Shown here: piece after piece, positions 44,680 to 54,528 of the stretch
Layout: each line of letters opens with the position of its first letter
Numbering within the stretch: position 1 is the stretch's first letter
Source of the DNA: Apoda limacodes
Lineage: Eukaryota; Arthropoda; Insecta; Lepidoptera; Limacodidae
Direction of reading: 5' to 3'
Assembly (NCBI GenBank): GCA_946406115.1
Contig: OX291550.1
Location: forward strand, 32,712,722-32,776,721
Length of the DNA: 64,000 nucleotides
Program-made: the position numbers and the translations under genes
The notes under the pieces: generated by a model
Told to the model about the DNA's origin: nothing
Database searches by the model: none
What the model saw: the letters and a program-made list of their open reading frames with translations, nothing else

Positions 44680-45010
44680 CGTTATCTAAATAGCTTATGT
44701 TGCATTTCAGGTCTCTGAGAAGTTCGCTGCCTATTATTGCATCATATTTTAGGTCTATCTCATCAACAACGTGAAAAGTGGTCGAAATTTGTTTGCTTTT
44801 TAGTTTAGGAAACAACTCTTATCTGAAGTGGCCTACAGTAGGGAAAAACTCTCAGTTATTATCGATACCTTTCAATTTGATTTTCTCTTTATTTAGGATG
44901 GGCATTTTCTCAATAGATTTGCTTTTTATCAGATTCACAGATGCACCTAAATCAATGAGAAATGATGACGACCTTTCAGAAATGTTTATAAATAAAATAA
45001 TATGAGTTAG
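44680..45010 (-). pseudogene. Gypsy aspartic protease, broken
   Basis: The minus-strand frame shows SSSFLIDLGASVNLIKSKSI, where the catalytic box expected as D[T/S]GA reads DLGA, and YDAIIGSELLRDL, the typical 'IIGxDLL' second landmark. Two in-frame stops follow the box. The linker 44651-44229 then leads to RT. Confidence 0.8.
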
Positions 45011-45171
45011 GGATCTGTGTTTAATGTTAGATGTGACTTCATGTTATTTCATAGATTCAGAGGGTTTGTGAAATTAGGTCATTGAATTCTTTTTCAGGTT
45101 CACAAATCGGTCCAGTAGCCAGTCCAGTAGTAGTTAGGATATTGGAGTTCTCTGATATGGAAGGTTGGGCA

Positions 45172-45470
45172 TTTGAGTCCTTGTAAACAGAGGTTCGGAC
45201 ATATGAGTCCTTGGATACGGAGGTTCGGAAATTTGAGTCCTTGGATAAAGAGGTTTGGACATTTGAGTCCTTGGAAACAGAGGTTCAGAAATTTGAGTCC
45301 TTGGATACGGAGGTTCGGACATTTGAGTCCTTGGATAAAAAGGTTTGGACATTTGAGTCCTTGGAAACAGAGGTTCAGACATTTGAGTCCTTAGATAAGG
45401 AGGTTTTGACATTTGAGTCCTTGGAAACAGAGGTTTTAGGAATAATGGTTCTAGTATGGGTGTCGTTGGA
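45172..45470 (-). repeat. 30-bp tandem repeat coding a 10-residue Gag repeat
   Basis: About ten 30-bp units containing 'gtccttggatacggaggttc' + 'ggacatttga' (plus strand). In the frame continuing from the zinc knuckle on the minus strand they encode SKDSNVxTSV repeats (x = Arg, Lys, Gln). Several copies have TGA where CGA (Arg) stands in others, which fits CpG decay. The frames giving 'RTQMSEPLFP' repeats are shadows. Confidence 0.8.
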
Positions 45471-45775
45471 TTCGCGTGGCTTAGTTTGTGACGAGGGCTT
45501 CACGGGACACCTCCGTGAGCTTTCTACTCGTTTAAAGCTTCGTCTGCATTTTCAAGGTGTTCATGTAAATCTTGCTCATTAGGTTGCAGGTTGGAAACAT
45601 CATTGGTTCGTGTTTAAGGGACGTAGTGGTCACCTTCTGTATAGAATACGCGAGGTTGCTGAGGATTCGAAAATCTAGGATATTGAGGTAAGTTCATGGT
45701 TGTAGGTCGACGAAATTGTGGTGAAAAAGGGGGATGAGATGTTTTGAGACGGTCGTTATTATAATCTCGTTTTTT

Positions 45776-45817
45776 ACAGGATTCAATAGTGTGACCTTAA
45801 TATTTGCAGTATCTACA
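45776..45817 (-). pseudogene. Gypsy Gag zinc knuckle
   Basis: CRYCKY*GHTIESC fits C-x2-C-x4-H-x4-C, with a TAA inside the knuckle. It binds genomic RNA in intact elements. Upstream gag is missing beyond ~45985. Confidence 0.75.
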
Positions 45818-45989
45818 GAAGAGGACATTGGTGTTTCGTAGGGTTCGCGAAGGTTGAGTAATCGCTGGAGCTGGTTTTGGGTAGATATTATGCACTGTAG
45901 GTTTAAATGTATAGTCAGGTCTTCGAGTGGGTTATAGGATCCAGAAAACGAACAAGCACTAGTGGTTGTGCCGGGCCCGTTATAAAGTG

Positions 45990-47953
45990 TCCTAGGTCAG
46001 TCGAAATCACGACGTCGACCTGCCTGAAACAATTTCCCTGCGCCCAAAATCAACATGCCCAGGACATCAGCACCTAAGAGCAGATCTATGGGTCCTAGAA
46101 CATGGGAGCTAGGATCGGCAAGGGGCAATCTCGAGGTCATTTGCACAATATCTGGAGATAAGCTGATCTGAGGGTGATTACCTAATATATTTTCTAAAAC
46201 AATGGCTGATACAAAAATATTCGGGGGAGAGGAATTAAGGGAGGAAACAGCAACCGAAACCTGTCCTAACAAACCCGATAACGAAATTCCACCAATTCCT
46301 GGCACAAAGTCAGCCCCCAGATTGAGTGTCAACTTTGTGAACACCCTTGTGAGCCAGAGTCCAAAATCGTAGGCGTGTTTATCCGATCACGCCGAGGTGA
46401 AACAACGCAAAACAGTGCGGTAGGCAACAAAACCTTGGAAGGTGTGGTGAAGGGGACGAGGTTGCAAGTTAATAAAGGAAGTGAATAGAGGGATGGCTAG
46501 GACTCAACTCACGCGGCGGAAAGCACACTATAGGTCGGATTCACCGGTCACCCTCGTCGGAAGGGTGGAGGACGTCGCTCCAATCGCGGCCACTCGACAT
46601 TGGGGGGCGACATCCTCAGTGAAATTTGCCCTCCTGGTCCGATCAGAGTTCCGATGGGGAGGAGAAGCTCCCCCGGCCGTGACAGGCTCAGAGGCCCGTG
46701 CCCTGCATGGCGGGGAAGCCCGTATGAATCGCACCTGAATTGCTATTCAGGGAGGGATCCCCTAAACAACTCCCCTCTTACTGTGTGGGGGGGGGGAAAG
46801 ACAACCTCACCGGTCTGTTCGTGGACTGTCCCGACGATGCCGAATGATAGGGTGGCGGGGACCACCAGAATCGATACAGTGTCCGAGACAGCACCATTTT
46901 TGCGTGCGCGCAATGTTGCGTCGACTAGCTGGACGCAAATCGCCACATCTGGGACACTCAGCCACAACGTGGTCCCAAGCGCGACAAAAAAAACACTCGT
47001 CCGCGGCCCAGTAGCCTCTGCAGCAGCACAAACCCGCCCACCGCTTTGAGGTCAAGGCAACTGCACCGGTGGTGACCTAGACACCTAAGCAGGCACTGGT
47101 CTGGCTCGAGCGTCGACGCCGGAGGGTCGGAGGAAATTGAGATTGACCGCACGACGACACTCCTCTTCCAAAAATCCCACCAAATCTGTAAATTTGGGAA
47201 AGTGACTGGCAGATTCTTCTTCGTGTTTCCTCTAAAACTGACCCCTCATTTCCATGGGCAATTTGCCCAACACAATATTAAAAAGCATAAAAGACTATTC
47301 CTTTCACTGGGAGGTCCAGCGCTTTAAGTGCGTTAAACGCAACTAGCAAGACGTTGAGAAGCCCGATCCGCAGATGTCTGACGTCCTGCACTCGCGGGTG
47401 GCCTAAAATGGCTGACACATGAGTGTCCACTAGCTGCCTAACATTTGGTACCTCTTATCCAGCAGTTCCCGCGCCACCTAACCCCCATGGTTCTCCATCC
47501 AAAGGGGCCAAAGGATAGTTTCTGTGCCGAAGTCAGGTCAGGGCGGGCATCGACCAGACTGGCAAACATAATGCGGAAAGATGTTCCCTGACTCAACGTT
47601 GTCCTCCTCGTGACGATCAGAACCGGCAGTTGACTTACTAAAGCCGATGTTCCCTGGTTACCGTCAGAGGACCTCGTTTCCTGCTTGGGTATGCGAAGAA
47701 CCCCTACAGCCTGCCGGATGTAATACGCCAATTCTTCAACCTGCCTGAGGTCGGCCGTGACCTTAGCCATGGCCTCCGCATCTAGATCAGCCTTCACAAG
47801 ATCCTGGCAGGCTTGACTAAGTACCTCCATACGCTTATCTAATTGCGCATGGCGTGCGTGCAGTGCCTGCGCCCTATCTGGTCTCCCGATGTTCAATGTA
47901 GCAGCTGCAAGCCACCTAAGTATGTCAAAAATCTTTGTCCTCGGTTTCGACAT
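45990..47953 (-). pseudogene. BEL/Pao retrotransposon Gag-protease, broken
   Basis: The minus-strand frame 47953-47438 starts MSKPRTKIFDILRWLAAATL with a helical N-terminus, then frame-slipped FRIMFASLVDARPDLTSAQK, the BEL/Pao Gag phrase 'F..LVD.R.DLT..QKL'. A zinc knuckle, CFFCRAWDHVVAEC, lies at 46995-46954. After it comes CIDSGGP, a likely protease DSG box. 46344-45997 has LPLADPSSHVLGPIDLLLGA, the classic BEL/Pao post-protease phrase. A GC-rich ~300-bp segment (46470-46790) interrupts it. RT, RNase H and integrase are absent here; sequence passes directly into the Gypsy element. Confidence 0.85.
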
Positions 47954-48494
47954 GGCCAGCGATTAGAATAAACCAACACACAAAATAAACAAAAAGAAAA
48001 CTAAGTTATAAAAATCGAATTAGCAACACAACTATTATCTTAATTAACCGAGCGAATTTACGAAATAAACGTACGGATCCTGAATTCATAAAAAATGAAA
48101 CAAAAGCGCGAACCATTTACCCTAATATTGAAACAAAAAAAAACAAAAAAAAAAATTAATAACAAATAAACAAAAGCGTGCGCGCGCCTAAACTGTTCTA
48201 GCCGAACGCGTATCTCTTATCGCTTACAATATACCTAACTTAAATTCCTAATAAATTTAACTACAACTAGGTACTAAGACAAACCTAAACTTACCTAACC
48301 TAACTTAGGGATTAAATATTTTAACAAAACCTAACACGGAACCCTCGAGTTCGATAACAAATGCACTAACTAACTAGGTAACTATTAAAATCAACCGTAT
48401 ATACCGTCACCAAACGCAGTACATACCATACCTACCTAACTATATCGCGCGCGCAAGGTGAGTCCGAGGACAAGCACCACTGTCTGCTTACCAA

Positions 48495-48840
48495 TGTTGT
48501 ATAATCCGTATACCTATTAATTACACACCTTCTAGCGCAGTGGGTAGGGCGCATCGCGGCGGAACTGGTGAAAGTAACCTGTGCTTATGTTATCTACGAA
48601 GGGGCCTACTTTAAGGGAGGGAAACTTACTTTAAAACATTAGTTATCTGCTTAAAAAGACAAGAGATTTGTAATTAGAACTTTGTGTGTGTCACCGTGGC
48701 GGTTCCTGGTACTAAGGATACCTCGCGCATCTGCTATATCCAGATCCAGGGGCTGATCAAATCACGGTTCCAGCACACTGTTTCACCAAACTCGCGTCGA
48801 TAGCTGATAGTTCTTCCGATTTTCTAAGCGAACGAACACA
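48495..48840 (-). repeat. 5' LTR of the BEL/Pao element
   Basis: It begins TGTTGTATAATCC and ends CGAACGAACACA on the plus strand, giving TG...CA on both strands, 346 bp. It is repeated at 40459-40815 and in part at 52088-52290. It lies ~540 bp upstream of the gag start, as expected for a 5' LTR plus leader. A 'tagcgcagtgggtag' phrase inside resembles a tRNA A-box but no B-box follows at the normal distance. Confidence 0.7.
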
Positions 48841-49046
48841 CTAACAACGAAATACGCGACTATCGCTACCAACCTGCCGCAAAGACCTTTTGGCCAAGTG
48901 CGAACGGAAGCAACACACCGGATACGTCCAACGCCGGTCGCGCATCTGTGCAACTGTCGAGGCCCCGTGCGGCCGCGCGCCTCGCCGTTTCACGGTCAGG
49001 TTTGTACGAGGTGAAAGGCAGACACAAAAAACTTTTTAACACAAAA
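48841..49046. other. Flank of the BEL LTR, nothing recognised
   Basis: CG-rich patch ('gtgcggccgcgcgcctcgcc') without a convincing frame. Confidence 0.4.
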
Positions 49047-49264
49047 CAAACAATTGGCTTCAAAAAGATGCACTTAAAAGGTTAAAATACTTATTTCCAA
49101 AAATCTGATCTGAATTACAATGTAAAATTGATTTCATAAAAGTGAAGTGTGTTATAAACTTTAGGCATAGACACCAACTTCAAACTGTAATTCAGATCAG
49201 ATTTTAGGAAATAAGTAATTATTTTTACCTTTTTAGTGCATCTTTTTGAAGCCGGTTGTTGTTT
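49047..49264. mobile_element. MITE with ~75-bp terminal inverted repeats
   Basis: Left arm 'ggcttcaaaaagatgcact' ... 'tacttatttcc' ... 'atctgatctgaattac' and right arm 'gtaattcagatcagat' ... 'ggaaataagta' ... 'agtgcatctttttgaagcc' are reverse complements with few mismatches. The spacer is ~65 bp. No coding capacity. The end 'caaccggcttcaaaaag' is familiar from Lepidoptera. Confidence 0.8.
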
Positions 49265-49574
49265 TTGTTAATTTTTTTATTTTTTACTTTTGAGTGACGA
49301 GTTTGCTTTTTTTTTTCGTACACTAAAAACATCAATAAACGTAACAAAAATTTATAGAAACATCAACATAAAAGGTGTTTTACAAGTTCCAAATTAACAC
49401 CAATTATTTTTAAATTCACAACATTAATATGGGATCACCTCGGAAAATCCTTAAAAAAGAAAAGAATTTGGAAAATACGTCTACATATGACGGAGTTATG
49501 CCCTAACATACATAAACAAAAAAAATACAAACATCCGCATTGAAAACCTTCTCCATTTTTGAAGTCTGTTTATA
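49265..49574. other. AT-rich intron, nothing recognised
   Basis: Poly-A and poly-T tracts only. Confidence 0.5.
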
Positions 49575-49904
49575 AGAAAAAAAAACGGGTTGCACTCCGG
49601 GAGTGCCGGCAGAAGTGAAAACATACAACCTGGATATAACACTTTAACATCCGCACTTTCATCTTTTCATCAACCCAATTTCCTCTTACTTAACAAAAGT
49701 GCAAAACGCCGCTAAAGACGTTTTCACTTCAAAATTATAATAGGCGTGGCATTATGGTTTCCGTCTTGCAAATTTTTAAGGCGTGGCATTATGTTTTCAG
49801 TCTGACGAATTTTCGATCAGCTGACGCGAGTTTATCATTTTTTACCCATCACAAATAATAATGTTTGTTTATTTACTTTTTGACGTAGTATATGATAGTA
49901 TATT
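49575..49904. repeat. Dispersed repeat C, copy 2
   Basis: An A-run, 'gttgcactccgggagtgcc' + 'ggcagaagtgaaaac', then 'acgccgctaaagacgttttc', two 'ggcgtggcattat' and 'gcgagtttatcattttttac'. It is followed directly by LINE family A. Confidence 0.75.
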
Positions 49905-51148
49905 TGCTATTTCCTCTCTCCTCTCCAAGGTAATCGAGCGTGTGATCAACACAGGGCTTCTAAGACACCTAGAAAAACACGACCTGGTCAGTAATCGTCA
50001 ATATGGCTTTCGCCACGGTCGCCCTACTGCTGACCTTCTAGTGTATCTCACATACCGATGGGCACTAGCCATTGAGAGTCAGGGGGAGGCATTGGCATGT
50101 ATCCTGGACATAGCGAAGGTCAGGTCTGGCACCGGGGTCTTCTATTGAAGTTGCCATCTTACGGAGTGCCCGAGGGTTTGTGCAAGTGGGTGGCCAGCTT
50201 TTTGACCGGCAGACGCATATGAACCGTAGTTGACGGTAGTTGCTCTGATAGCATCGACATTAATGCTGGTTCCCGCAAGGCTCTGTGCTGTCTCCTACGC
50301 TCTTTCTACTGCATATCAAAGACATGTTGGAAATCAACAACTTGCATTGCTGTGCAGATGACAGTACTGGAGACGCTTATTACACAGGTCGTGCAAACAT
50401 CCCTCGTTCCGTTGTGGAGGAAAACCGCGGAGAACTTGTGTCTGAAACCACACTGTCCAAGGTCTCTGACTGGGGACGAGTAAACTTGGTCCGATTCAAC
50501 CCTACAGAGATACAAGTCTGCGCGTTCACCGCTAAAAAAAACCTCATTCACTGTAGTCCCACAATTCCAGAACACTCCCCTCTCCATCTCCAAGAGCGTT
50601 GGGATCCTTGGTGTTAATATCTTCAGCGATGATGTTCAGTTCCGAGATCATTTACATAACAATGCGAAGCTGGCGTCCAAAAAACCTAGTTGTACTCAAC
50701 AGAGCGAGGCAGTACTTCACGTCGGGCTAGAGGTTACTGCATTACAAGTCGCAAGTTCGGCCCCATATGGAGTTCTGTTGCCATCTCTGGACGGGTTGCA
50801 CCCGGATACCAGCTTGGCCCTTTTGACTCGGCTCAACGACGGGCTGTAAGAATTGTCGACGATCCCAAACTCACTTGCCGTGTCGAACCCTTAAGTCTGA
50901 GGAGAGACTTTGCCTTCCTGTGTGTTCTACCGCTTGGACAATGGGATGTGTTCTGATGAATTGTTCGAAATGATATGAGGTGCGATGGTAGAAAGTAGTA
51001 GAAAGTACTTTCTACCATCGCACCTCTCGCCATTGGCAGGGATATATTCTCACACTTTAGAACCGAAATGGTCGCGTACAGAGCGGTTTCAGAGGAACTT
51101 CCTCCCGCGAACGCTTGAGTTGTGGAATGAGCTCCGTGCCAAGGTTTT
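49905..51148 (+). mobile_element. LINE family A, plus-strand internal copy
   Basis: Plus-strand RT fragments: VIERVINTGLLRHLEKHDLV, QYGFRHGRPTADLLVYLTYR, LSPTLFLLHIKDML, CADDSTGDAYYTGRANIPRS and VRFNPTEIQVCAFTAKKN, ending in the thumb region. There are many frameshifts, and the true 3' end with poly-A is lacking: it stops at ~51148 and passes into repeat C. It contains a local hairpin at 50977-51026. Confidence 0.88.
50977..51026. repeat. Perfect fold-back hairpin inside LINE copy
   Basis: 'gaggtgcgatggtagaaagta' is followed after a few bases by its reverse complement 'tactttctaccatcgcacctc'. Other family copies have only one arm here, so this is a local inverted duplication. Confidence 0.85.
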
Positions 51149-51480
51149 GCAAGTGCCAGCAGAAGTGAAAACATCCAACCTGGATATTATATTTTAACTT
51201 GTGTAATCCGCACTTTCATTTCCTCTTACTTTTTATTCGTCCTATAAACATTTTTTAACCATTACAAAAAAGTGCACAACGCCCGTAAAGACGTGTTTTC
51301 ACTTCAAAATTACAATAGGTGTGGCATTATGGTTTCCGTCTCACAAATTTTTATGGCGTAGCATTATGGTTTCTGTCTTACCTCTAACTAATTTTCGCGA
51401 TCAGCCTGCGCGAGTTTATCATTATTTACCCATACCATAAAAGTGCCCAACGCCGCTAAAGAAGTTTTCACTTCAAAAAG
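51149..51480. repeat. Dispersed repeat C, copy 3
   Basis: 'gtgccagcagaagtgaaaac' at 51156, 'aagtgcacaacgcccgtaaa', 'ggtgtggcattatggtttcc', 'gcgagtttatcattatttac' and 'gcccaacgccgctaaagaag' + 'ttttcacttc'. Same orientation as copy 2. Confidence 0.75.
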
Positions 51481-52087
51481 GGATTAAAATCAGTATTCAT
51501 ATACTCAATACATTAATACTTTAGACGATGGCAGTTACCATAAGCGCTGCAGAGTAGGCAACATAAAGAATCAAAATTTAACTCATTATTTCGTGAGTAA
51601 GCGCTATACTGACAGTATTTAGTTTAGAAAATCGCACTCACACACTTACCATTAACTGACAGTTTGGCGTTTCAAACACTGACGCGACAGTTCCATAGAC
51701 TACAATAATTAAAAAACTCACACTAAGCATACAGACAACACAGTCTGTTGCTACTCCTCTGCCCTTGCGTCCACTTTTAGCACATTGATACTCGACCAGC
51801 TAACTCAGCACATTTTCAGCTCACTCAACCCATCTCGTCGCCTCAGCTCATACTTCACTCCCACCCAATAATTGGTTTTATTGCCCATGCGCCATGGCGC
51901 ATGCTGATGGGCCACAAAATTTATTGCCTGCCTATCAGTTCGTTGTCATGCCAATCAATACCCGTAATCGATGACATCGCTATCTTGGGCCGCACTACGA
52001 GAATAAGAGCAAGGGCTGTGGTGCCAAAAATCACTGATGGCTAGCAGCTATCGATATGGTGCTTGTTCTACAATTCGTGTAAGTATA
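51481..52087. other. Intron; 18-bp palindrome at 51886-51903
   Basis: No gene. 'catgcgccatggcgcatg' is a perfect palindrome with partial extension on both sides ('tgcccat' / 'atgggcc'). Confidence 0.5.
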
Positions 52088-52290
52088 TTACTCACCTTGT
52101 AGCGCAGTGGGTAGAGTGCATCGCGGCGGAACTGTGGTAGCAACCTAGAAGTCAGTCTGTGCTTATGTTATTTACTAAGTTATTTACTTTAAAACATTAG
52201 GAATTTGCTACAAAATAGACAAGTAGGGTTCAGTATTAATAACCTTGAGTATGTCACCTTGGCGGTTCCTGTTACTGTGCGCAAAGGAAA
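52088..52290 (-). repeat. Partial BEL/Pao LTR
   Basis: 'caccttgtagcgcagtggg', 'gtctgtgcttatgttat', 'ttactttaaaacattagg' and 'ggcggttcctgttac' match the LTRs at 40.5 and 48.5 kb. Diverged and truncated at both ends. Confidence 0.65.
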
Positions 52291-53365
52291 AGGTGTAGTG
52301 TCACCCGGGCGTCGCGACGCCATTTCACGGTCTAACGAAATCACCCGTCGGAATGTCAGTGGTACACTTGTCTATTAAATCACTCATAATATCACACAAA
52401 CAAACTGATTTAATTTGTACAGAATTTCCGAAGTCCTCCGAAAATTCAAAATCGAGGAAACACCACTAAGAACACAAAACGCGGGTGTGCGCGAAGTCGT
52501 CCGCAACTATTCCGGAACTAATTTGTCCGGCAGCGGCCGTCGTGCGCTAGCCAGACGCCAAGGTCAATGTTACAGCAAGTAAGTGACGTAAGACGCTTAT
52601 CTAACCGAACAGTGCCAATTCTTCGACACAGACTTCAGCTCATCTTCAGCCCGTATCACAAAGAGCACAACCTCGCCAACGTTCACACTACTACCCACAA
52701 CCTAGCTCATCACACGCCAGACAAACTTTGCTATCACCACATCAACGATACTCACCAAGTGTCTAAGGACAACTGTCACCCACAAACACTGATAGGCAAC
52801 CACGCAGACAACAGTCATTACCTACAATCACAGAACACCACTTCACGTGTGAACATAAACACACTCAGCCCACTCACATACACATATAAGTGTACGAGTC
52901 CTACAAATAAAAAATGATGAAACTCCCAGCGACCCTGTCGAATCAGCACAAATTAATAAATCAAAGTTATACAACAATAAAATTTCATCGTTCTCACGGC
53001 CTAGCGACTCGTGTATCCATTTTGACAAAGTGGTTATTTCCATAGTCCAAGTATGTTTCAAACCAAGGCGGGAAACGGGCAATGACTCGGATAATTATGT
53101 TAGCATCCAATGAGAACAATGCGTATCACTCTTCATACATGTCTTTATCGTTTATGCTTAGTACCGCGTATATAGTACGGGGTGGGTTGAACAGCGCTGT
53201 CATTCAGAGATAATCAACCAGGTTTTAGATAAAGCGCGTACGGTATAGAACCGTACCATAAAAGGTTTGTATTCCATGTAGCAGGCGTAAGGGAGATTGT
53301 TCTTTTTTCCGCCTAGATTTGAAATATACTTTACCCATCCTTAACCTGACACTGCCTAAGAGCCA
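52291..53365. other. Intron, one unassigned ORF
   Basis: A 116-codon plus-strand frame (52567-52917) is His/Asn/Thr-rich with no recognisable domain. I treat it as chance or TE leader. Nothing else is seen. Confidence 0.4.
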
Positions 53366-53760
53366 CCTGCATAATTATCTACAGTGTTACTGGAGCTTGC
53401 CGACCGTGATGGAAAGCTCAATGAGACAAGAGCATTATTAGACTCTGGTTTTACGTTAGCATTATGTACAAAGAATATGGCAAATATATTGCATATAAAA
53501 TTCCTGGTCATCATCTGTTCCCAGGACTTAAGCACAGAAATATGGCAGCGCACTTTGGTGTAACGGCTCACTCGTCACCCTGATAGGAATAGTAACTGCC
53601 TGCAACATTTTGCCCGCAACTGTCGCTCAAAACGTGGCACACGCCTCATGGGTCCCATTACTGTCGACGAACTGTTCTGTTCAAGACAACATGCTCGCCG
53701 AAGATATTTACCTTCTGCGCACCAATAAAGAACGTATGGTGCGATTACAGCGCCTCTCAC
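53366..53760 (+). pseudogene. BEL/Pao fragment: protease box and pre-integrase
   Basis: The plus-strand frame reads KLNETRALLDSGFTLALCTK (53405-53467), the BEL/Pao protease 'RALLDSGS' box. After a jump, 53579-53715 reads FARNCRSKRGTRLMGPITVD + ELF, the 'F..N.R......GPLTxxEL' phrase found ahead of the BEL integrase. RT is deleted between them. It is on the opposite strand to the 46-48 kb element. Confidence 0.6.
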
Positions 53761-54059
53761 CATTGCAGGTGATAGCTTAACCAACCACAAAATAAACTGC
53801 CACGTAGGCTGATTGTATATGTACATTGTGCGGATTGTAGACTTCATATATGTCTTTGAAGCATGCAGGTTTTATTCATGATGTTTGCCTTTATTGAAAA
53901 GCCAGTGGGGTGAATAATTAATGTCTTAGAAATTAATTGCTTATGAAACTTTGGCAAATTCTTTAATTACAAAAATGATTTTTTTACAAGATGAATGAAA
54001 GTTCCAGAAATGAGAAAGATTATAAGTGATAATCGCATATTTACAAGAGCACAACATAC
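53761..54059. other. TSC2 intron, start of the 32.5-kb intron
   Basis: Donor-proximal part of the giant intron (minus strand). AT-rich, no gene. Confidence 0.6.
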
Positions 54060-54212
54060 CGACGGCGGGTCGCGGTGCGGGGCAGGCGGATGTCCGCGTG
54101 GGGCGGGCGGCTCCGCCAGCAGGAACGGCGAGCACACCGACTGGCCGCGCTCCTCGCTCAGGCCCACGCAGTTGAACGCGTTCGCGCGCAGCCGGAGAAA
54201 CATCTCGAATAT
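54060..54212 (-). CDS. TSC2: TSC2/tuberin internal exon (third visible)
   Basis: Fifty-one whole codons from IFEMFLRLRANAFNCVGL to HRDPPS. The start aligns with tuberin 'FDFLLLLRADSLHRLGL', the next part (SEERGQSVCSPFLLAEPP) with the 'F(S)PY' stretch. The end is a Pro-rich loop (EPPAPRGHPPAPHRDPPS), as in the variable segment of human tuberin at the same place. Acceptor 'acatgtgcgcag|ATA'; donor 'TCG|gtatgt', the strongest consensus donor of the set. The exon is GC-rich. It is separated from the previous exon by only 85 bp, and from the next by 32.5 kb of repeats. Confidence 0.87.
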
Positions 54213-54297
54213 CTGCGCACATGTCGACGTTGGAGCAGATGAAACGCGGTAACGTGTGTGTACGCACACGAATGCAGCGTCGATATTTGAGGAGTAC
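54213..54297 (-). other. TSC2: TSC2 short intron, 85 bp
   Basis: Starts 'gtactcctcaaatatc' and ends 'cgacatgtgcgcag'. Phase 0 on both sides. A read-through frame exists across it but its product (LLKYRRCIRVRTHTLPR) has no tuberin likeness, whereas splicing restores the homologous order. Confidence 0.8.
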
Positions 54298-54528
54298 CTT
54301 AATGCGTATGTCCGGGTGGTGAGCAAAGAGCGCCGGCCGCCGGTAGTGGTTGTCGAGGTGGTCGAGCAACACGAGCAGACAGCGCAGCGCGTGTGCGGCG
54401 GGCGCCCGGCACAGCCGCGCCGCGAACAGCGCGCGTAGCCCGGCGGCCGCGAGACGTAGGTCACTCGTCTCACCCTCCGCCGGGAGCGGCACGTCCTGCA
54501 CGTACATCTCGAACGGACGGTTCAGGAT
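54298..54528 (-). CDS. TSC2: TSC2/tuberin internal exon (second visible)
   Basis: Seventy-seven whole codons from ILNRPFEMYVQDVPLPAE to HHPDIRIK. The middle, LAAAGLRALFAARLCRAPA and ALRCLLVLLDHLDNHY, aligns with tuberin 'VLGLLVILQTKLYTLPA' and the helix ending 'IQLHY'; the end 'DIRIK' aligns with 'SIRLQ'. Acceptor 'tgtcgcttcgcag|ATC'; donor 'AAG|gtactc'. The helical repeat character fits the HEAT-like central part of tuberin that holds the TSC complex together. Long plus-strand frames across it (54350-54634 and others) are GC-driven shadows. Confidence 0.88.

Larger units (their letters stand above)
41195..45985 (-). mobile_element. Ty3/Gypsy LTR retrotransposon, decayed, 5'-truncated
   Basis: Read on the minus strand, the order is gag zinc knuckle (45817-45776), in-frame 10-residue repeats, aspartic protease (~45005-44680), linker, RT (~44302-43452), RNase H (~43445-42860), integrase (~42420-41567), a polypurine tract (~41337) and a short 3' LTR (41326-41195). 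The order PR-RT-RH-IN is that of Gypsy, unlike Copia. The integrase tail, NYTPFELLFGHKPFIP, resembles the 17.6/297/errantivirus-like insect group. No env frame is visible. The gag N-terminus and 5' LTR are missing. Stops and frameshifts occur throughout. Confidence 0.88.

Noticed and set aside
45134..45412. 92-codon minus-strand frame with RTQMSEPLFP repeats
   Set aside because: Wrong frame of the 30-bp Gag repeat; the frame continuing from the zinc knuckle codes SKDSNVxTSV.
46481..47049. Plus-strand frames over the BEL gag-protease region
   Set aside because: Shadows of GC-rich retrotransposon coding on the minus strand; no family match.
52567..52917. 116-codon plus-strand His/Asn/Thr-rich frame
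   Set aside because: No domain, no splice context, low-complexity composition next to LTR debris. It cannot be supported as a gene.
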